Source: Phoronis australis
Lineage: Eukaryota > Phoronida > Phoronidae
Reading direction: 5' to 3'
Length of the DNA stretch: 64,000 nt
Assembly (NCBI GenBank): GCA_002633005.1
Contig: NMRA01000207.1
Location: 173,500 to 237,499, forward strand
The translations under genes and the position numbers were made by a program. Shown here piece by piece: positions 25,101 through 34,110 of the stretch; position 1 is the stretch's first letter; each line of letters opens with the position of its first letter. The notes below the pieces were generated by a model. That model saw nothing but the letters and a program-made list of their open reading frames with translations, ran no database searches and had not been told where the DNA came from.

Positions 25101-26840
25101 CTTTAAATTTATGTTTCGAAATCTCGAGTTTAAACTCGAGATTGGAGCCAGTATTAATATGTCCTCAAGTGTGAACTAGGACCAGAAATTCATCTGCAGA
25201 AGCCATAATATACTTGAGCTTGCCATGATGGGTCCATAATAAGTACAACAAAAGTGTCACGAACTATTTTAGAGCGCGCGTTCGGAGATTTGACCCCAGG
25301 CATATGTGCTGCCAAATTACTATTGAACACAGCATGCTCTAGTTGCACTTAGCCGCACGACAGAAATAATCACACCAGGCTGCGCTGTGTGCTAACAACA
25401 TGCCACATTTGATCTTAGTTGACAAGAATGTCACACACGTATTTGATTGACATTAGACATCTTCTTTATTGTGGTTCTTCCCAATAGTTTCAGGAATTAT
25501 AACTTCTTCTGGGTACCCATCATCGGACCTCACGTGGGCGCCATCTTAGGAGCTCTCGCCTACTTGGTGCTGGTTGAGCTGCACTGGCCGGATCAAGTCT
25601 CATTTGCCGAACAAGATAATCCTGGCTTCAAGCTTGGTAAGAACTTATTCTTCATCTTTTATTCTCTATGTGGAAATAGCATTTGGTGGTGTTGCAGAGT
25701 TACTTGACTTCTTTGAACACAGTCATTCGTGGTTGCTGTGCCGAAAAAGATCGGATTCACTACGGACAGTAAAATATCATAGTCATTTATATCGTTTCCG
25801 TTATACCACTATGTTCATTGTTGTCACCATCCTCGCATTAAACATCAACATTAATATCGCCAACAATACCTTTGTGCGCTTCATCATTGTTGCCATCGTC
25901 AACGTCATCATCATCATCTTCACCACCGATCGTCACGATCGGTGTTATCTTATAACCATCATCATCATCCGACTCACCGTTGCCATGGTTACCACCAGCG
26001 ACAACATGGCCGTCTTCACAGTCACGTTAACGCCACCACCACTTCCACTGGAAACACGCAATCGTTATCATCGTTGTCATCTTGATTATAATTTGATCGC
26101 TGACTATCCCTAGCCATCACCGCCAGTGACGTGTTGTCGATTTCACGGCAGTTGTACGCCTCTCCGAAATCGCGTAGTCGTCGTTTTGCTTATGTCAGTC
26201 TGCGGCAAACCGTTTTCAAGGCACAAAAATGAAACTGAATTGGCCTTTATTATAATCATTTGCCTTTTCTGCCAGTTTCGTCCTGATTTATATTGAATTA
26301 AGTTAAGAAGACGCATTAGATTTAAAAGCGAACTTAAGTTAAAACTCAACGTTTTGAGATCGTGCTCTTTGTCAAAGGGAGTGCCCAAGACAAGAGTCTA
26401 ACATGGGCGGCGCACCATGGGGGGCTGGGGGGGGGTCTATAGCCCCACTTTTTTCAGTGCTCCGGTGTTTTTTCAGTGCTGCGCCGCCAATGTTTAAACA
26501 TATTTTTATCCCTTTTCGTTTGGTAACTCTATAATGATTATCTCCTCTGGTACATATCTTATTGCAGATAAAGGGACACGTGGCAAGAAAGGATATATTC
26601 CCTGGTTACTGCCGTCGCGTCGACGTCATGGTCGTCATTGCTATGGCTGTAACCTTTCTCGCTTCGCGGCTGCTACAAATATGTGCTTTTTTCTCTTGTT
26701 GTCTGCTTCACGTGTAAATCCGCTTAATATGTATTTCACATGTAGTTCTTGGTGATTTTTCATTCCCTGAAATATTTACAGAATCAAATACTTCACAAGT
26801 AGAGCTGGTGGAGGCTGAAAACAAAGGTGAACGGACCTGA
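16190..26840 (+). CDS. aquaglyceroporin (AQP3/7/9/10-like)
   Basis: Membrane channel expected to pass water, glycerol and similar small uncharged solutes. Seven coding exons join in frame: 16190-16294, 20938-21064, 21440-21577, 23694-23812, 24678-24895, 25494-25636 and 26782-26840. They total 909 bases, 302 residues plus stop, and every junction is GT-AG. The start ATG is followed by the first membrane segment ([14 protein letters not shown]). The first pore motif is NPS (residues 82-84, in [10 protein letters not shown]) and the second is NPARD (214-218, in [13 protein letters not shown]). The D after NPAR and the long loop with [13 protein letters not shown] mark the aquaglyceroporin branch. 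N140 is a likely glycosylation site, as in AQP3-type proteins. The length matches the family (about 290-300 residues). The last exon encodes a short acidic tail. An alternative in-phase last exon starts at 26568. Introns 1 and 6 carry MITEs, and intron 3 carries a minisatellite. Confidence 0.95.
16738..16802 (+). mobile_element. short palindromic MITE, GGGCGGCGCA family, copy 1
   Basis: The copy starts GGGCGGCGCACCATAGGGGG, passes through CTGGGAGCTATAGCCCCC (itself nearly palindromic) and ends GTTCGCCCGTG, a decayed form of the TIR TGCGCCGCCCATGT. It lies in intron 1 of the aquaglyceroporin. Confidence 0.65.
17600..17688 (+). mobile_element. short palindromic MITE, GGGCGGCGCA family, copy 2
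   Basis: The ends ATAGGCGGTGCACCATA and GTGCTGCGCCGCCCATGTG are inverted copies. The middle has the shared GGGGCTGGGGG...TATAGCCCCC block. A GTGCACCAT segment at the left end is duplicated. It lies in intron 1 of the aquaglyceroporin. Confidence 0.7.
20149..20306 (-). mobile_element. MITE, CAGTGGCGGATT family, copy 2 (inverted), with target duplication
   Basis: The copy starts CAGGGGCGGATCCAGGATTT and ends CCCCTCTAAATACGCCACTG, so it is in the opposite orientation to the copy at 12290. TAAGA is present immediately on both sides, consistent with a target-site duplication. It lies in intron 1 of the aquaglyceroporin. Confidence 0.75.
22758..23150 (+). repeat. 43-base minisatellite in aquaglyceroporin intron 3
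   Basis: Units starting CTGACTTCGTCAGCTGTGAC are found at 22852, 22895, 22938, 22981, 23028, 23071 and 23114. The spacing is exactly 43 bases, except for one unit with a 4-base insertion (CACTGAGCTG). Degenerate units flank both sides, with GACTACGTCA-like blocks from 22758. Each unit contains near-palindromes (TGACTTCGTCA, CTACGTAG, CAGCTG). Units differ by single C/T changes (GATTACA versus GACTACA). Confidence 0.9.
24265..24449. mobile_element. foldback element in aquaglyceroporin intron 4
   Basis: The left arm (24265-24334) includes CTGCACGCCATCTATTGGCC and CATGAACATAAGT. The right arm (24371-24449) is its inverted copy (ACTTATGTTCATTAGGTCAC, GGCCAATAGGTGGCGTGCAG, TTAAAAATGTTTGTGATATA). 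The arms are about 70-78 bases with roughly one mismatch in ten, around a central spacer of about 36 bases. Confidence 0.8.
25050..25205. repeat. inverted repeat with perfect 24-base palindrome
   Basis: AATCTCGAGTTT followed by its exact complement AAACTCGAGATT forms a perfect palindrome at 25120-25143. Outer sequence also pairs imperfectly: CCTAGTCCGCACTTAA near 25069 with TCAAGTGTGAACTAGG near 25172. This is probably the centre of a decayed foldback element in intron 5 of the aquaglyceroporin. Confidence 0.7.
25805..26000 (+). repeat. CAT/ACC-rich low-complexity tract
   Basis: Imperfect ATC and ACC triplet repeats occupy this part of intron 6 and create a long open frame with a biased composition. 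A short hairpin, CACCGATCG-TCA-CGATCGGTG, lies inside near 25925. Confidence 0.6.
26401..26493 (+). mobile_element. short palindromic MITE, GGGCGGCGCA family, copy 3
   Basis: The ends ACATGGGCGGCGCACCAT and CAGTGCTGCGCCGCCAATGT form the clearest TIR of the family. The TTTTTTCAGTGCTCCGGTG segment near the right end is partly duplicated. It lies in intron 6 of the aquaglyceroporin, just upstream of the alternative last exon. Confidence 0.75.
26568..26755 (+). CDS. possible alternative last exon of the aquaglyceroporin
   Basis: A good acceptor (pyrimidine-rich TCTCCTCTGG...CTTATTGCAG) precedes 26568. The exon would be read in the same phase as the main last exon. It would replace the acidic tail with [20 protein letters not shown] followed by about 40 more residues, ending at a TGA. 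The resulting protein would have 345 residues. The tail is basic and cysteine-rich and resembles no aquaporin tail I know, so it may be intron sequence that happens to be open. Confidence 0.25.
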
Positions 26841-26897
26841 AGACCAGACGCTTTGGTTGCATATTGAAAGGATGTTAGTCATCGACTTTACTACATT

Positions 26898-27078
26898 AAT
26901 CAAATACGCCACACAAAGTATTATAAGTGGCATCATTCAGTTTATCATCGAACACTGGCACGGGTAAATCTCTGGCATTTGGCAGATCATCTCGGATGTA
27001 CGCGAATCGTGCGTCTGCAGTTGCCTTCCATACTTCCTTTAGACGCCGCTTGTTCGACAAACTGTTTGTGAACTGTAA
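26898..27078 (-). CDS. possible terminal exon of an unknown minus-strand gene
   Basis: On the minus strand a typical acceptor (GTGTGTAATTTACAG) at about 27079-27093 precedes an open frame. It begins FTNSLSNKRRLKEVWK, includes RFAYIRDDLPNARDLPVPVF and ends NTLCGVFD with TAA. The composition and codon choice look like protein-coding sequence, but I cannot name a family and saw no convincing upstream exon. It could equally be the tail of an old transposon ORF. It is convergent with the aquaglyceroporin, whose stop lies about 58 bases away. Confidence 0.3.
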
Positions 27079-27246
27079 ATTACACACGAGCTGAAGGACC
27101 CAATGCTTGACAATGAGCATAGGTTTTCATTTTAGGATCTGGATCGTCAGGTGTACTTTATTTTTTTCCAAGTACTTCACCTTTTTTCGCAACGTCTCCT
27201 TAATGATAATGTACAACTGCATGCCATCATTGGGAACTGGGGTTAT

Positions 27247-28064
27247 GTGCCGGGTTGCATGAAACAGTCTCAAATAGGGACTCAACTAAGTTTCCTAAAT
27301 CTTTTGCCCTATTTACGTCTTTGTTTACACACAGATGTAATCTTTTTCTGTCATTTCTTTGTTATTGTGAGCTCCCCTTTCGCTAATGATATTTTCTAAT
27401 AAATATAACTAAAATCTGAGCCAAAAATTCAATGAAAACAAATAGGGACTTAGTCCTTAAGTTAGGAGCGTTGCATGAAAAGATCCCTAAACATTATCGA
27501 TAATATTGAGAATTCAGCTTTGAGTTCACTCTCAAGTTGTATCAAAATCAAAAGTTGACTTACATGTACAGTGTAGTAATGAAACTCAAACAGCATAACA
27601 TAGATTAATTCTTATTGACACAACCAAGCAAAAACGCTGTAGGCCTACCTTGACAGTTTCGGCTACTCACAGCAGCCATCTTCGAAAGATTTTGGACACT
27701 AGGTGGCGATGTGATGACACTGTTCCAAATTTTAGACAATTTATATCCCCCATCGCCTCTGTTCATAATTGAGTCACTTTTTTCACCCAAATAGACTCTG
27801 TAATCCGTCTAGATCTCAAGTTATTTTCCGTCTCGACAGGACGAGCATCTTTCCAGTTAATTACGTGTCACGGTAACAACGTTTTTGCTTGGTTGTGCCA
27901 ATAAGAATTAATATATGTGTTCTCTACCAACCTTATGAAATTATTTAGACAAGTGTCAAACACCATAAGAAAGGACAATCAGTGTTTTCACAAGTCAAAA
28001 AATACGCAGGAGATTTAGGGAACTTAGTTGAGTCCCTATCTGGGACTGTTTCATGCAACCGGGC
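27247..28064. mobile_element. TIR element, about 0.8 kb, carrying a nested element
   Basis: The left arm (27247-27306) starts GTGCCGGGTTGCATGAAACA and contains ATAGGGACTCAACTAAGTT. The right arm (about 28005-28064) is its inverted copy (AACTTAGTTGAGTCCCTAT, TGTTTCATGCAACCGGGC). The arms are about 60 bases with few mismatches. No transposase was seen. A further CTTAAGTTAGGAGCGTTGCATGAAA-like echo lies near 27457-27481. Confidence 0.7.
27604..27912. mobile_element. nested TIR element, 309 bp
   Basis: The left end ATTAATTCTTATTGACACAA, continuing as CCAAGCAAAAACG, is mirrored by CGTTTTTGCTTGGTTGTGCC...AATAAGAATTAAT at 27879-27912. The 33-base arms differ at about one position. It sits wholly inside the element at 27247-28064. 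Confidence 0.8.
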
Positions 28065-30109
28065 AATGGTGTTACCAAGATAAACAGCACGACCACGTGG
28101 TGCCATTGACCAAAAATAGTGTAATTGGTTCTCATTTTGAAATCTTGAAGGGAGCTCCTTAGATACCAGTAAAGCTTCTGTAATAGCACTTGCTTCACTT
28201 GTAATGCAGGATCATATTTCGCGAAGACTTGCGTGACCTTCGTGAGTGCAATACCGGGCACCTCTACGGAATGGGCTCCAGGGCTTCACTACTGACACTA
28301 GACGTGCGTTTCGTATGCGCGAAAACGTAAGATCACGTAAAAGTTCGCGAGGTTTCGACATTTATTAAAAGACAGTGAATCACGTGATCACAACAGCTTC
28401 CTTCTAGAGATTCTTGCGTCTACAGAACTCAGCTGATGGGACTGTTTCAGGAAAAGAGTCCTATGAATCGAAACTTCCAGAAATTTGATCTTACGCGCCA
28501 CTTGTAATTTTTCACTTTTCGTGAAAAAGACCTCAGACATCATTGGAAGAAAAAGTGAATCCCTGCCAATTTCTGCTGGCATCAGGTGACGCCTGGGAAA
28601 AACGAATGATTTTGATTGACTCAGACTAATTTCAAATGGCACCAAGTGACGTTTTCTTCTTGGAAATATGGACATTTAACTAAACTAGATAACACATATC
28701 TGCGTCAATTTTCAGAGCGGAGCAGATTATGTTTATTTTCTTCGTTGTTATGAAGAATTTACCACTCTGACGACAAACATGTGTTCCTCGGAAAATTTGT
28801 GCCCATAGTTATCCACCGTTTCAATTGGAAAATGACACGTGGCAAGTCTCAATGTAGTTCGGACACGAAAGCTATGTTTAAGAAGAATTTGGAAAACTCA
28901 AACATGAGAAACGTGTATATTTGTAAATATAATAAAAACATTGCCCAAGTCGTAAAAAATATTTTTCCTCTGAGATGGTAACAAATTTACACGACTACAC
29001 CCGGCAAAAGGCAATTTTAAGTAACTTTAGACATCACTTCCCTGGCACTAGAGGACTTAGACACACTCGACACCAATGTCCAAGACAAGCATTTGCACAT
29101 ACCCCAACAAACGGTATGCCGTCACCGTTTTTGGTCTGTCCTCCCTCTCTTTTGATTCAGGGATCCGCTTTACGTTGCCCGTTTGTACGACACAGACGCT
29201 CGCAAGCTTGCACTACTGGCCAAAGATTGTGCGTGGATTTCACTGTTATTTAGTTAAGGAGGAATCCATTAATATTTCAGACAATCGTAGTGAATTCATT
29301 CTAGAACAAGCACAATTCGTTAAGGAAACATCTTTTTAAAAGGTCCACAATCCTATTCAAGACCGCAAAAGTGAAGGAAACTTCGGGGAGGCTGTACAGC
29401 TCACCGAAAACAATTCACGGTACAACCCTGGTCAGGAACGCTTTTAGATTTTAACGGTAGATTACTTGCCACTTGGCGATGTGGCGTATTTGGGTCTTCT
29501 AATGCTAGTACAACTAGGAAAGTGCAGATATGAAAAACCCACATACACACCAATACATTAGATGCGGGCTTTTGTGTAAACTAGTCTTGTTGGACTTTAA
29601 AGTGTCCCAGTACACCAAGCCAGGCTTTGGATATTCCAAGAAATGGGATTTTTTTTCAAATTCGCTGACTAACAGTGCCCGGAAATGTGTTTCTTTCATA
29701 GTTAGTTTGTTTATAGCGGGACGCTTTTCAACTTTCGGAATTTTATGCGTATTTAACTGACAACTAAGGTCAGTGTCTCTTATTTTAGTTAATCCTACCG
29801 AATGGATAAAGTCAACGTAGGGAATAGGCGGTTTCGTATATAACCGCTAATTTTTCTGTTTTATAGTTCTGATCAAGGTCAGTAACCTCAAGGGACCTAT
29901 CCTACTTAACGACGATCCCCAAAACGAGTCTTTCGGTTCTAAAACCGCCTGTGCCTCTTTGACATCACGATTAGGTTCACAACGGAATAGATTTGTGTAG
30001 CTTTGAAATGTATACACCGTGGATAGCCCATTACATTAGTTGCAGTTTAGGACTTTACATAGAAATTTAGAAAGAATCTGTGATAGTGATATAGGCCTAT
30101 GTCGAGTGT
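28065..30109. other. non-coding stretch
   Basis: Open frames of 88-95 residues occur (27995-28261 and 28388-28675, both minus), but neither has a domain. The second contains a local duplication (FPRRKRHLVPFEIS / FPRRHLMPAEIG). No convincing exon was seen. Confidence 0.4.
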
Positions 30110-30680
30110 GTTACCGAAAACAAGAGAGATTGGAACACATTGATACGATGGTTATGTTACTAAAGAATCAGATCTAGAGTCAATGAAATTATGAAACCCT
30201 GTGGCATATTTGTCATCACTTGGGAATGACAAAACAGGGACAATTTAAATGAAAATATGGCTCATCCTGATAAAAAGCGGGACATCTACATGCGCGCACC
30301 CAGCCTTCAATATGGGGGGGACTCGTTCGATGATTTAGGTCTATGCCAAAACGCAAGGTTGAAAATGTTCACATAACGTCTCGTCAGCGGCACTTTTTAC
30401 TTTTAGTAGAATAAGCATTTCGAGTGCCGCAAAAACATAGAACTTGTCGTTTTCTGTTTATTCGAACGGAAAAACAGGGTAATGTTGCATGGGAAATCAA
30501 AATAATAAACGAAATGTAAATTTTGTCGTGCGTCAAAAAGTGGGATATTTGATGGGGAGGCTAGATGGTGGGAAATATCAGAAGATGGCACAGTCCGCTT
30601 AGAGCGGGGCCATTGGCAACTACACTGCACGCTGTTGTAACGCAAAGTAGTATTGGACTGGGTTCTCTTATAAAAACTTT
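30110..30680 (+). repeat. dispersed repeat of about 0.56 kb, copy 1
   Basis: This stretch aligns with 33525-34110 in the same orientation. The best shared blocks are CTATGCCAAAACGCAAGG, GTCAAAAAG and GATGG..GGGAAAT, plus an AAAAGCGGGAC block. The copies are clearly diverged. They lie on either side of the minus-strand ORFs at 31909-32929. Confidence 0.6.
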
Positions 30681-31908
30681 TCATGTGTTGTATTTTATTT
30701 CACGGGTATTAGGTAAATTCTTCAGGTAACATTAGTGTTCAGAAATAAAGTCAAAATTAAAATTGGAATCTTGTAACCACTGTGTAAAAGAATTATTACA
30801 GAAACAATACAAGACAGTAATTAGGCCTAGATGCACACACTTAGCTACGCAAATAAATGCTCCAGTAGTTTTTCGAAAATTATACAAACACACCATTCAC
30901 TTATAGTTGCAGAACAATCAGTTGCAAGGAAAATGTCATTTCCTTCCCTAAAATACGGAGACATGATTATAACCACCATAATGTCTTGCTGAAGAACTCC
31001 TACCGGTAAAATGTTATTTGATAAATCATCGAAAGTGACGCTAAGATTCCCGATGTAACCAGTGCCACAGGTAGGAGCGTATAAAGAATGACCATGCAGC
31101 TTGTTGACCAGATCTTAGGTTAGTCATATTTCAGTCACTTTTAAATCACATTTTAGGACGGGAAATCTAGGTGTTTCAAGGTCTAACATTAGAACGTAAG
31201 GTCAAGCGCGGGAGTTGCCACTCCATTCGTAGTTATATGCGCAATGGTACTGAAAACTCAAAAAAATCAACGATGTGCAGAGACAATTAACCTTCTTCCC
31301 AAATTACTGAAAAGTCCTTTTACTTTGGTTTCTAAAAATAATTCTTTTTTGAATAGGTGTTTAGGATTTAAACCAATAATCTTGTGCCAAAATGATAAAC
31401 AACGCAGTTCTTGTCATTTTAATTGTGCGTACACTTTGGGGCACCCTCTGCATAATTGTTCGAGTAGTACGAGTCCAGTTTTAAAACTGAGAACTAATTT
31501 TGTTTGGTTTACAACTAACACGTCACCATAATCCATGACAACACTGCCGATGGTGATAACTGCAATTTGATTGTTGTATTTTAATGCAGCATTGCCGTTA
31601 CTGTGTTGTTGTCTATATGAGGTTTAATTTTCTCGTTTGTGGTTCATATCAGTGTTATCTCATTTGAATGTCCCTTCCTACAGCTAATCGGGACCTAGTA
31701 CTAGTGGTAGTAGGCTTAATAATGTTGGTGATAGTGTTAGGGATAGCTGTTGGAGTGAGGCATTATTCAAGTCTGTCTTGTTGGTTAGAATGAGCGAGCT
31801 TTGTTAAAGCCCAAGATGAACAAGCGCATTATTAATGAGTAGGATATTTTATATTAAAAGTCATGAAAAATAGTCTGTAAACTTTAAGCCTCTGGGATTG
31901 AATACGTG
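30681..31908. other. non-coding stretch downstream of the minus-strand ORFs
   Basis: It would contain the 3' untranslated region of the gene at 31909-32929. A TTTAAT at about 31623 (ATTAAA on the minus strand) is one possible polyadenylation signal. Nothing else was recognised. Confidence 0.35.
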
Positions 31909-32352
31909 TCAATCTATTGGCGGAGGTCCACTGAAACAGCAAAGCAGACGGCACCCTTTTCTCTTTGGACGTTTGCATCTGAACCTCTTTTTCAGCCTTT
32001 GCAAAAATCCTTTGCGTTGACTGGTCTCAGATTTTTCAGCCTCACTCTCAGGTTTGGGAACGTTGCATGGTATAACGTCTTCCATCTGGTCCTGTAGTCG
32101 ATCCTCGTTAATTGAGAGGTGCCATGCAGGAGCGGTTACACTCCTGAATTGGGGAGGGTATATTTTGACGCCTTCAAATAAGAACGACACATGTTGCTGG
32201 CCAGTTACACCCTTGAAGTCAGAAAAACTGAAGCATTCCGGCTGCATCATTGAATTTGTATTGCCAGTGTCACATTTAGCGAGGTCGTGGGTGTATTCTA
32301 TTCCAGATCCACGGCTCCATTCCCTAATACTTTTCTTCTTCACTTTCTTCAT
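31909..32352 (-). CDS. unrecognised protein, C-terminal reading frame (basic, Cys-rich tail)
   Basis: A 147-codon frame that overlaps the end of the preceding frame (32324-32929) by 29 bases, shifted by one nucleotide. It reads as soluble sequence (FSFSDFKGVTGQQHVSFLF, then PAWHLSINEDRLQDQMED) and ends in a strongly basic segment, RLKKRFRCKRPKRKGCRL, followed by LCCFSGPPPID and TGA. A basic stretch beside paired cysteines near the end could be a lipid-anchored membrane tail, which is inference only. A stop codon lies just 5' of its first ATG, so it is unlikely to be translated alone from a spliced message. The simplest view is that it continues the upstream frame, through a one-base error in the A-run near 32332 or a true frameshift mutation. 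No family was recognised. Confidence 0.45.
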   Translation of the reverse strand: MKKVKKKSIREWSRGSGIEYTHDLAKCDTGNTNSMMQPECFSFSDFKGVTGQQHVSFLFEGVKIYPPQFRSVTAPAWHLSINEDRLQDQMEDVIPCNVPKPESEAEKSETSQRKGFLQRLKKRFRCKRPKRKGCRLLCCFSGPPPID

Positions 32353-32929
32353 TATTTACTTCCATCTTCATCCTCTCATCCTGAATCAGCTCAACTGCCT
32401 GCAAAAGTACCATTTCTACGAAGACGTCAAGGACAGCCTGCTCGACCGTGGCGTCCACAAACGCTTCTATCTCATCTTTCTCATCGCACCTCTTATCAGA
32501 AGCTAAACCCGTATCTGACATGCTGTGATGGGTTGTAGACAACACCTCCGACTGGGACATTCGTAATTTCGTAACTCCGGCGAGGTCTTGTGTGATTTCC
32601 GCCTCTGGCTCTTTGGTGCACCGTATGCTTTTCTTGCTTACGGTCTCTTTGTTGTTATGTTCCACGGCCTCCGAAACCACATCTTCAACATACACCTTCT
32701 TTATGACGGTCTCCACAAGAGATTCCACTGCGTCTTTTTCCCCGAGGTTTAGATCAGGGCGGGTTAGACCTTCTCTTGGAGTCGCCGTCTTCTGTGTGGC
32801 TTGTGTAGCTCTAGCTACGCATACTGACAGCAAGTGACAATGAATGCACATGTTTACCAGGGCACCTAGCATAGCCACGTCTGTAGTACTGGTAATATTT
32901 TTCAAAATCTCATCTCTAAATTCATCCAT
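32324..32929 (-). CDS. unrecognised acidic helical protein with internal repeat, N-terminal reading frame
   Basis: A 201-codon frame starting at an ATG with A at -3. Residues 20-45 are hydrophobic and cysteine-rich (MLGALVNMCIHCHLLSVCVA). Two similar helix-prone segments follow at residues 64-90 and 150-182. Both begin EKD and end AVE (DAVESLVETVIKKVYVEDVV; DEIEAFVDATVEQAVLDVFV). They are joined by a serine/threonine-rich hydrophilic linker. The end is very acidic (EVNNEESEEEKY) and runs into the overlapping frame below it. The alternating V/A/E pattern suggests amphipathic helices for dimer or partner binding, which is inference. I recognise no family. It has no visible introns, and the promoter-side sequence holds three CRE-like sites. 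Confidence 0.5.
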   Translation of the reverse strand: MDEFRDEILKNITSTTDVAMLGALVNMCIHCHLLSVCVARATQATQKTATPREGLTRPDLNLGEKDAVESLVETVIKKVYVEDVVSEAVEHNNKETVSKKSIRCTKEPEAEITQDLAGVTKLRMSQSEVLSTTHHSMSDTGLASDKRCDEKDEIEAFVDATVEQAVLDVFVEMVLLQAVELIQDERMKMEVNNEESEEEKY

Positions 32930-32962
32930 TCTGCTATCTCCTTCGCTAAATGTACAGAAACA

Positions 32963-33006
32963 ACGTCAGCTACTATGACGTAAGCAAAGTATCAATCACG
33001 TCATCG
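32963..33006 (-). promoter_or_regulatory. cluster of three CRE-like (TGACG/CGTCA) sites
   Basis: ACGTCA at 32963, TGACGTAA at 32976 and CACGTCATC at 32998 lie 34-75 bases upstream of the ATG at 32929. CREB/ATF-type factors bind TGACG half-sites in animals. No TATA box is evident. Binding is inferred from sequence only. Confidence 0.4.
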
Positions 33007-33524
33007 TTAGCGCATCGTCTGTCTTGTTTTAGTCAGAATAATAATAACGCAAAGATGCCCACACAGCATAATACAAGGACATTGTAAGCCAATAAAATTC
33101 TGCAGTATGGCTGACGAGTACATAGACCAGGAGAACCGTCGAATTCCATGTTCGATTGCTACAGGACATCGTTCATTTAATGCAAAAATATTTTGTAATT
33201 GTAACGCAGCGCTTTAACCAGTTAATTATGACAACCGTGAAAGATTGGCGGTGGACATTTCGGGTTAGGCTAGGTGTCTATATTTCCTTCATAAGCACGT
33301 GTTGAACTAGTAGCATGTACATGGTGCAAATAGCGTCACTGGGATGCAATGACATTTCACAAAAATGTGCTAAATTAAGTACTCCAACTATTTTTCCGAA
33401 AGTTACAGGGGTTTCTGGTAGACAGAAATAGGCAAACATCTATTGCGTAACTTGAAATATACTTACAGGGTAGTAGAAATTAATTTCATTTCTTCATAAA
33501 GTAAAAATTAGTGATACTGATGCA

Positions 33525-34110
33525 TGTAGTGTGTGTCATCATAAACCAAAGACAGTGGGACACATTTTTACGATTGTTATGTTTCTAAATAAAGTAGATC
33601 GGAAAAATAACAATGTTTGTAACAAAGAGTTGAAATATGTGTTGCATAGTTGCCAACATTCGGACATGAAAAACGGGACAACTAGATTGAAAAGCTGGAC
33701 TCTCGGAGAAAAAGCGGGACTCTCCTAGAAAAAGCCGGACTCTCGGAGAAAAAGCGGGCCTACGTATAGCGGATCTATGCCAAAACGCAAGGATGTAATG
33801 TTCGCACAAGATGTCCCGATAGTGGTTTTGTGAAACGGAACATTATGAATGTCGTAACAGCACCCAAAAGCACTGGATGTCGTGTATAGTCGAACTGGAA
33901 ATTGCAATTCAGTGTAGCGAAAACCAAGAAAAATCCCTTTTTATCTTTTTAGTCGAACGGGAAAATTGGTCTATGTCCGATATTGTGTCAATTTTGGCGT
34001 GTGTCAAAAAGGCGGAAGATTTTGATGGTGTAGAGGGATGGCGGGAAATTTTTTAAGAATTGGAACAGTACTCTGTGCATGCTGAGAGCGAAGCGATTGG
34101 AAAGTACAAT
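33525..34110 (+). repeat. dispersed repeat of about 0.56 kb, copy 2
   Basis: This is the partner of 30110-30680 in the same orientation. Inside it, a block of about 18 bases (GGACTCTCGGAGAAAAAGC and variants) is repeated three times at 33699-33748. Confidence 0.6.

Noticed and set aside
25574-26113. 179-codon plus-strand open frame
   Set aside because: It begins inside aquaglyceroporin exon 6 in another frame and is driven by ATC/ACC triplet repeats.
28388-28675. 95-codon minus-strand frame with a duplicated FPRR segment
   Set aside because: The duplication reflects a local DNA repeat; no splice or domain support.
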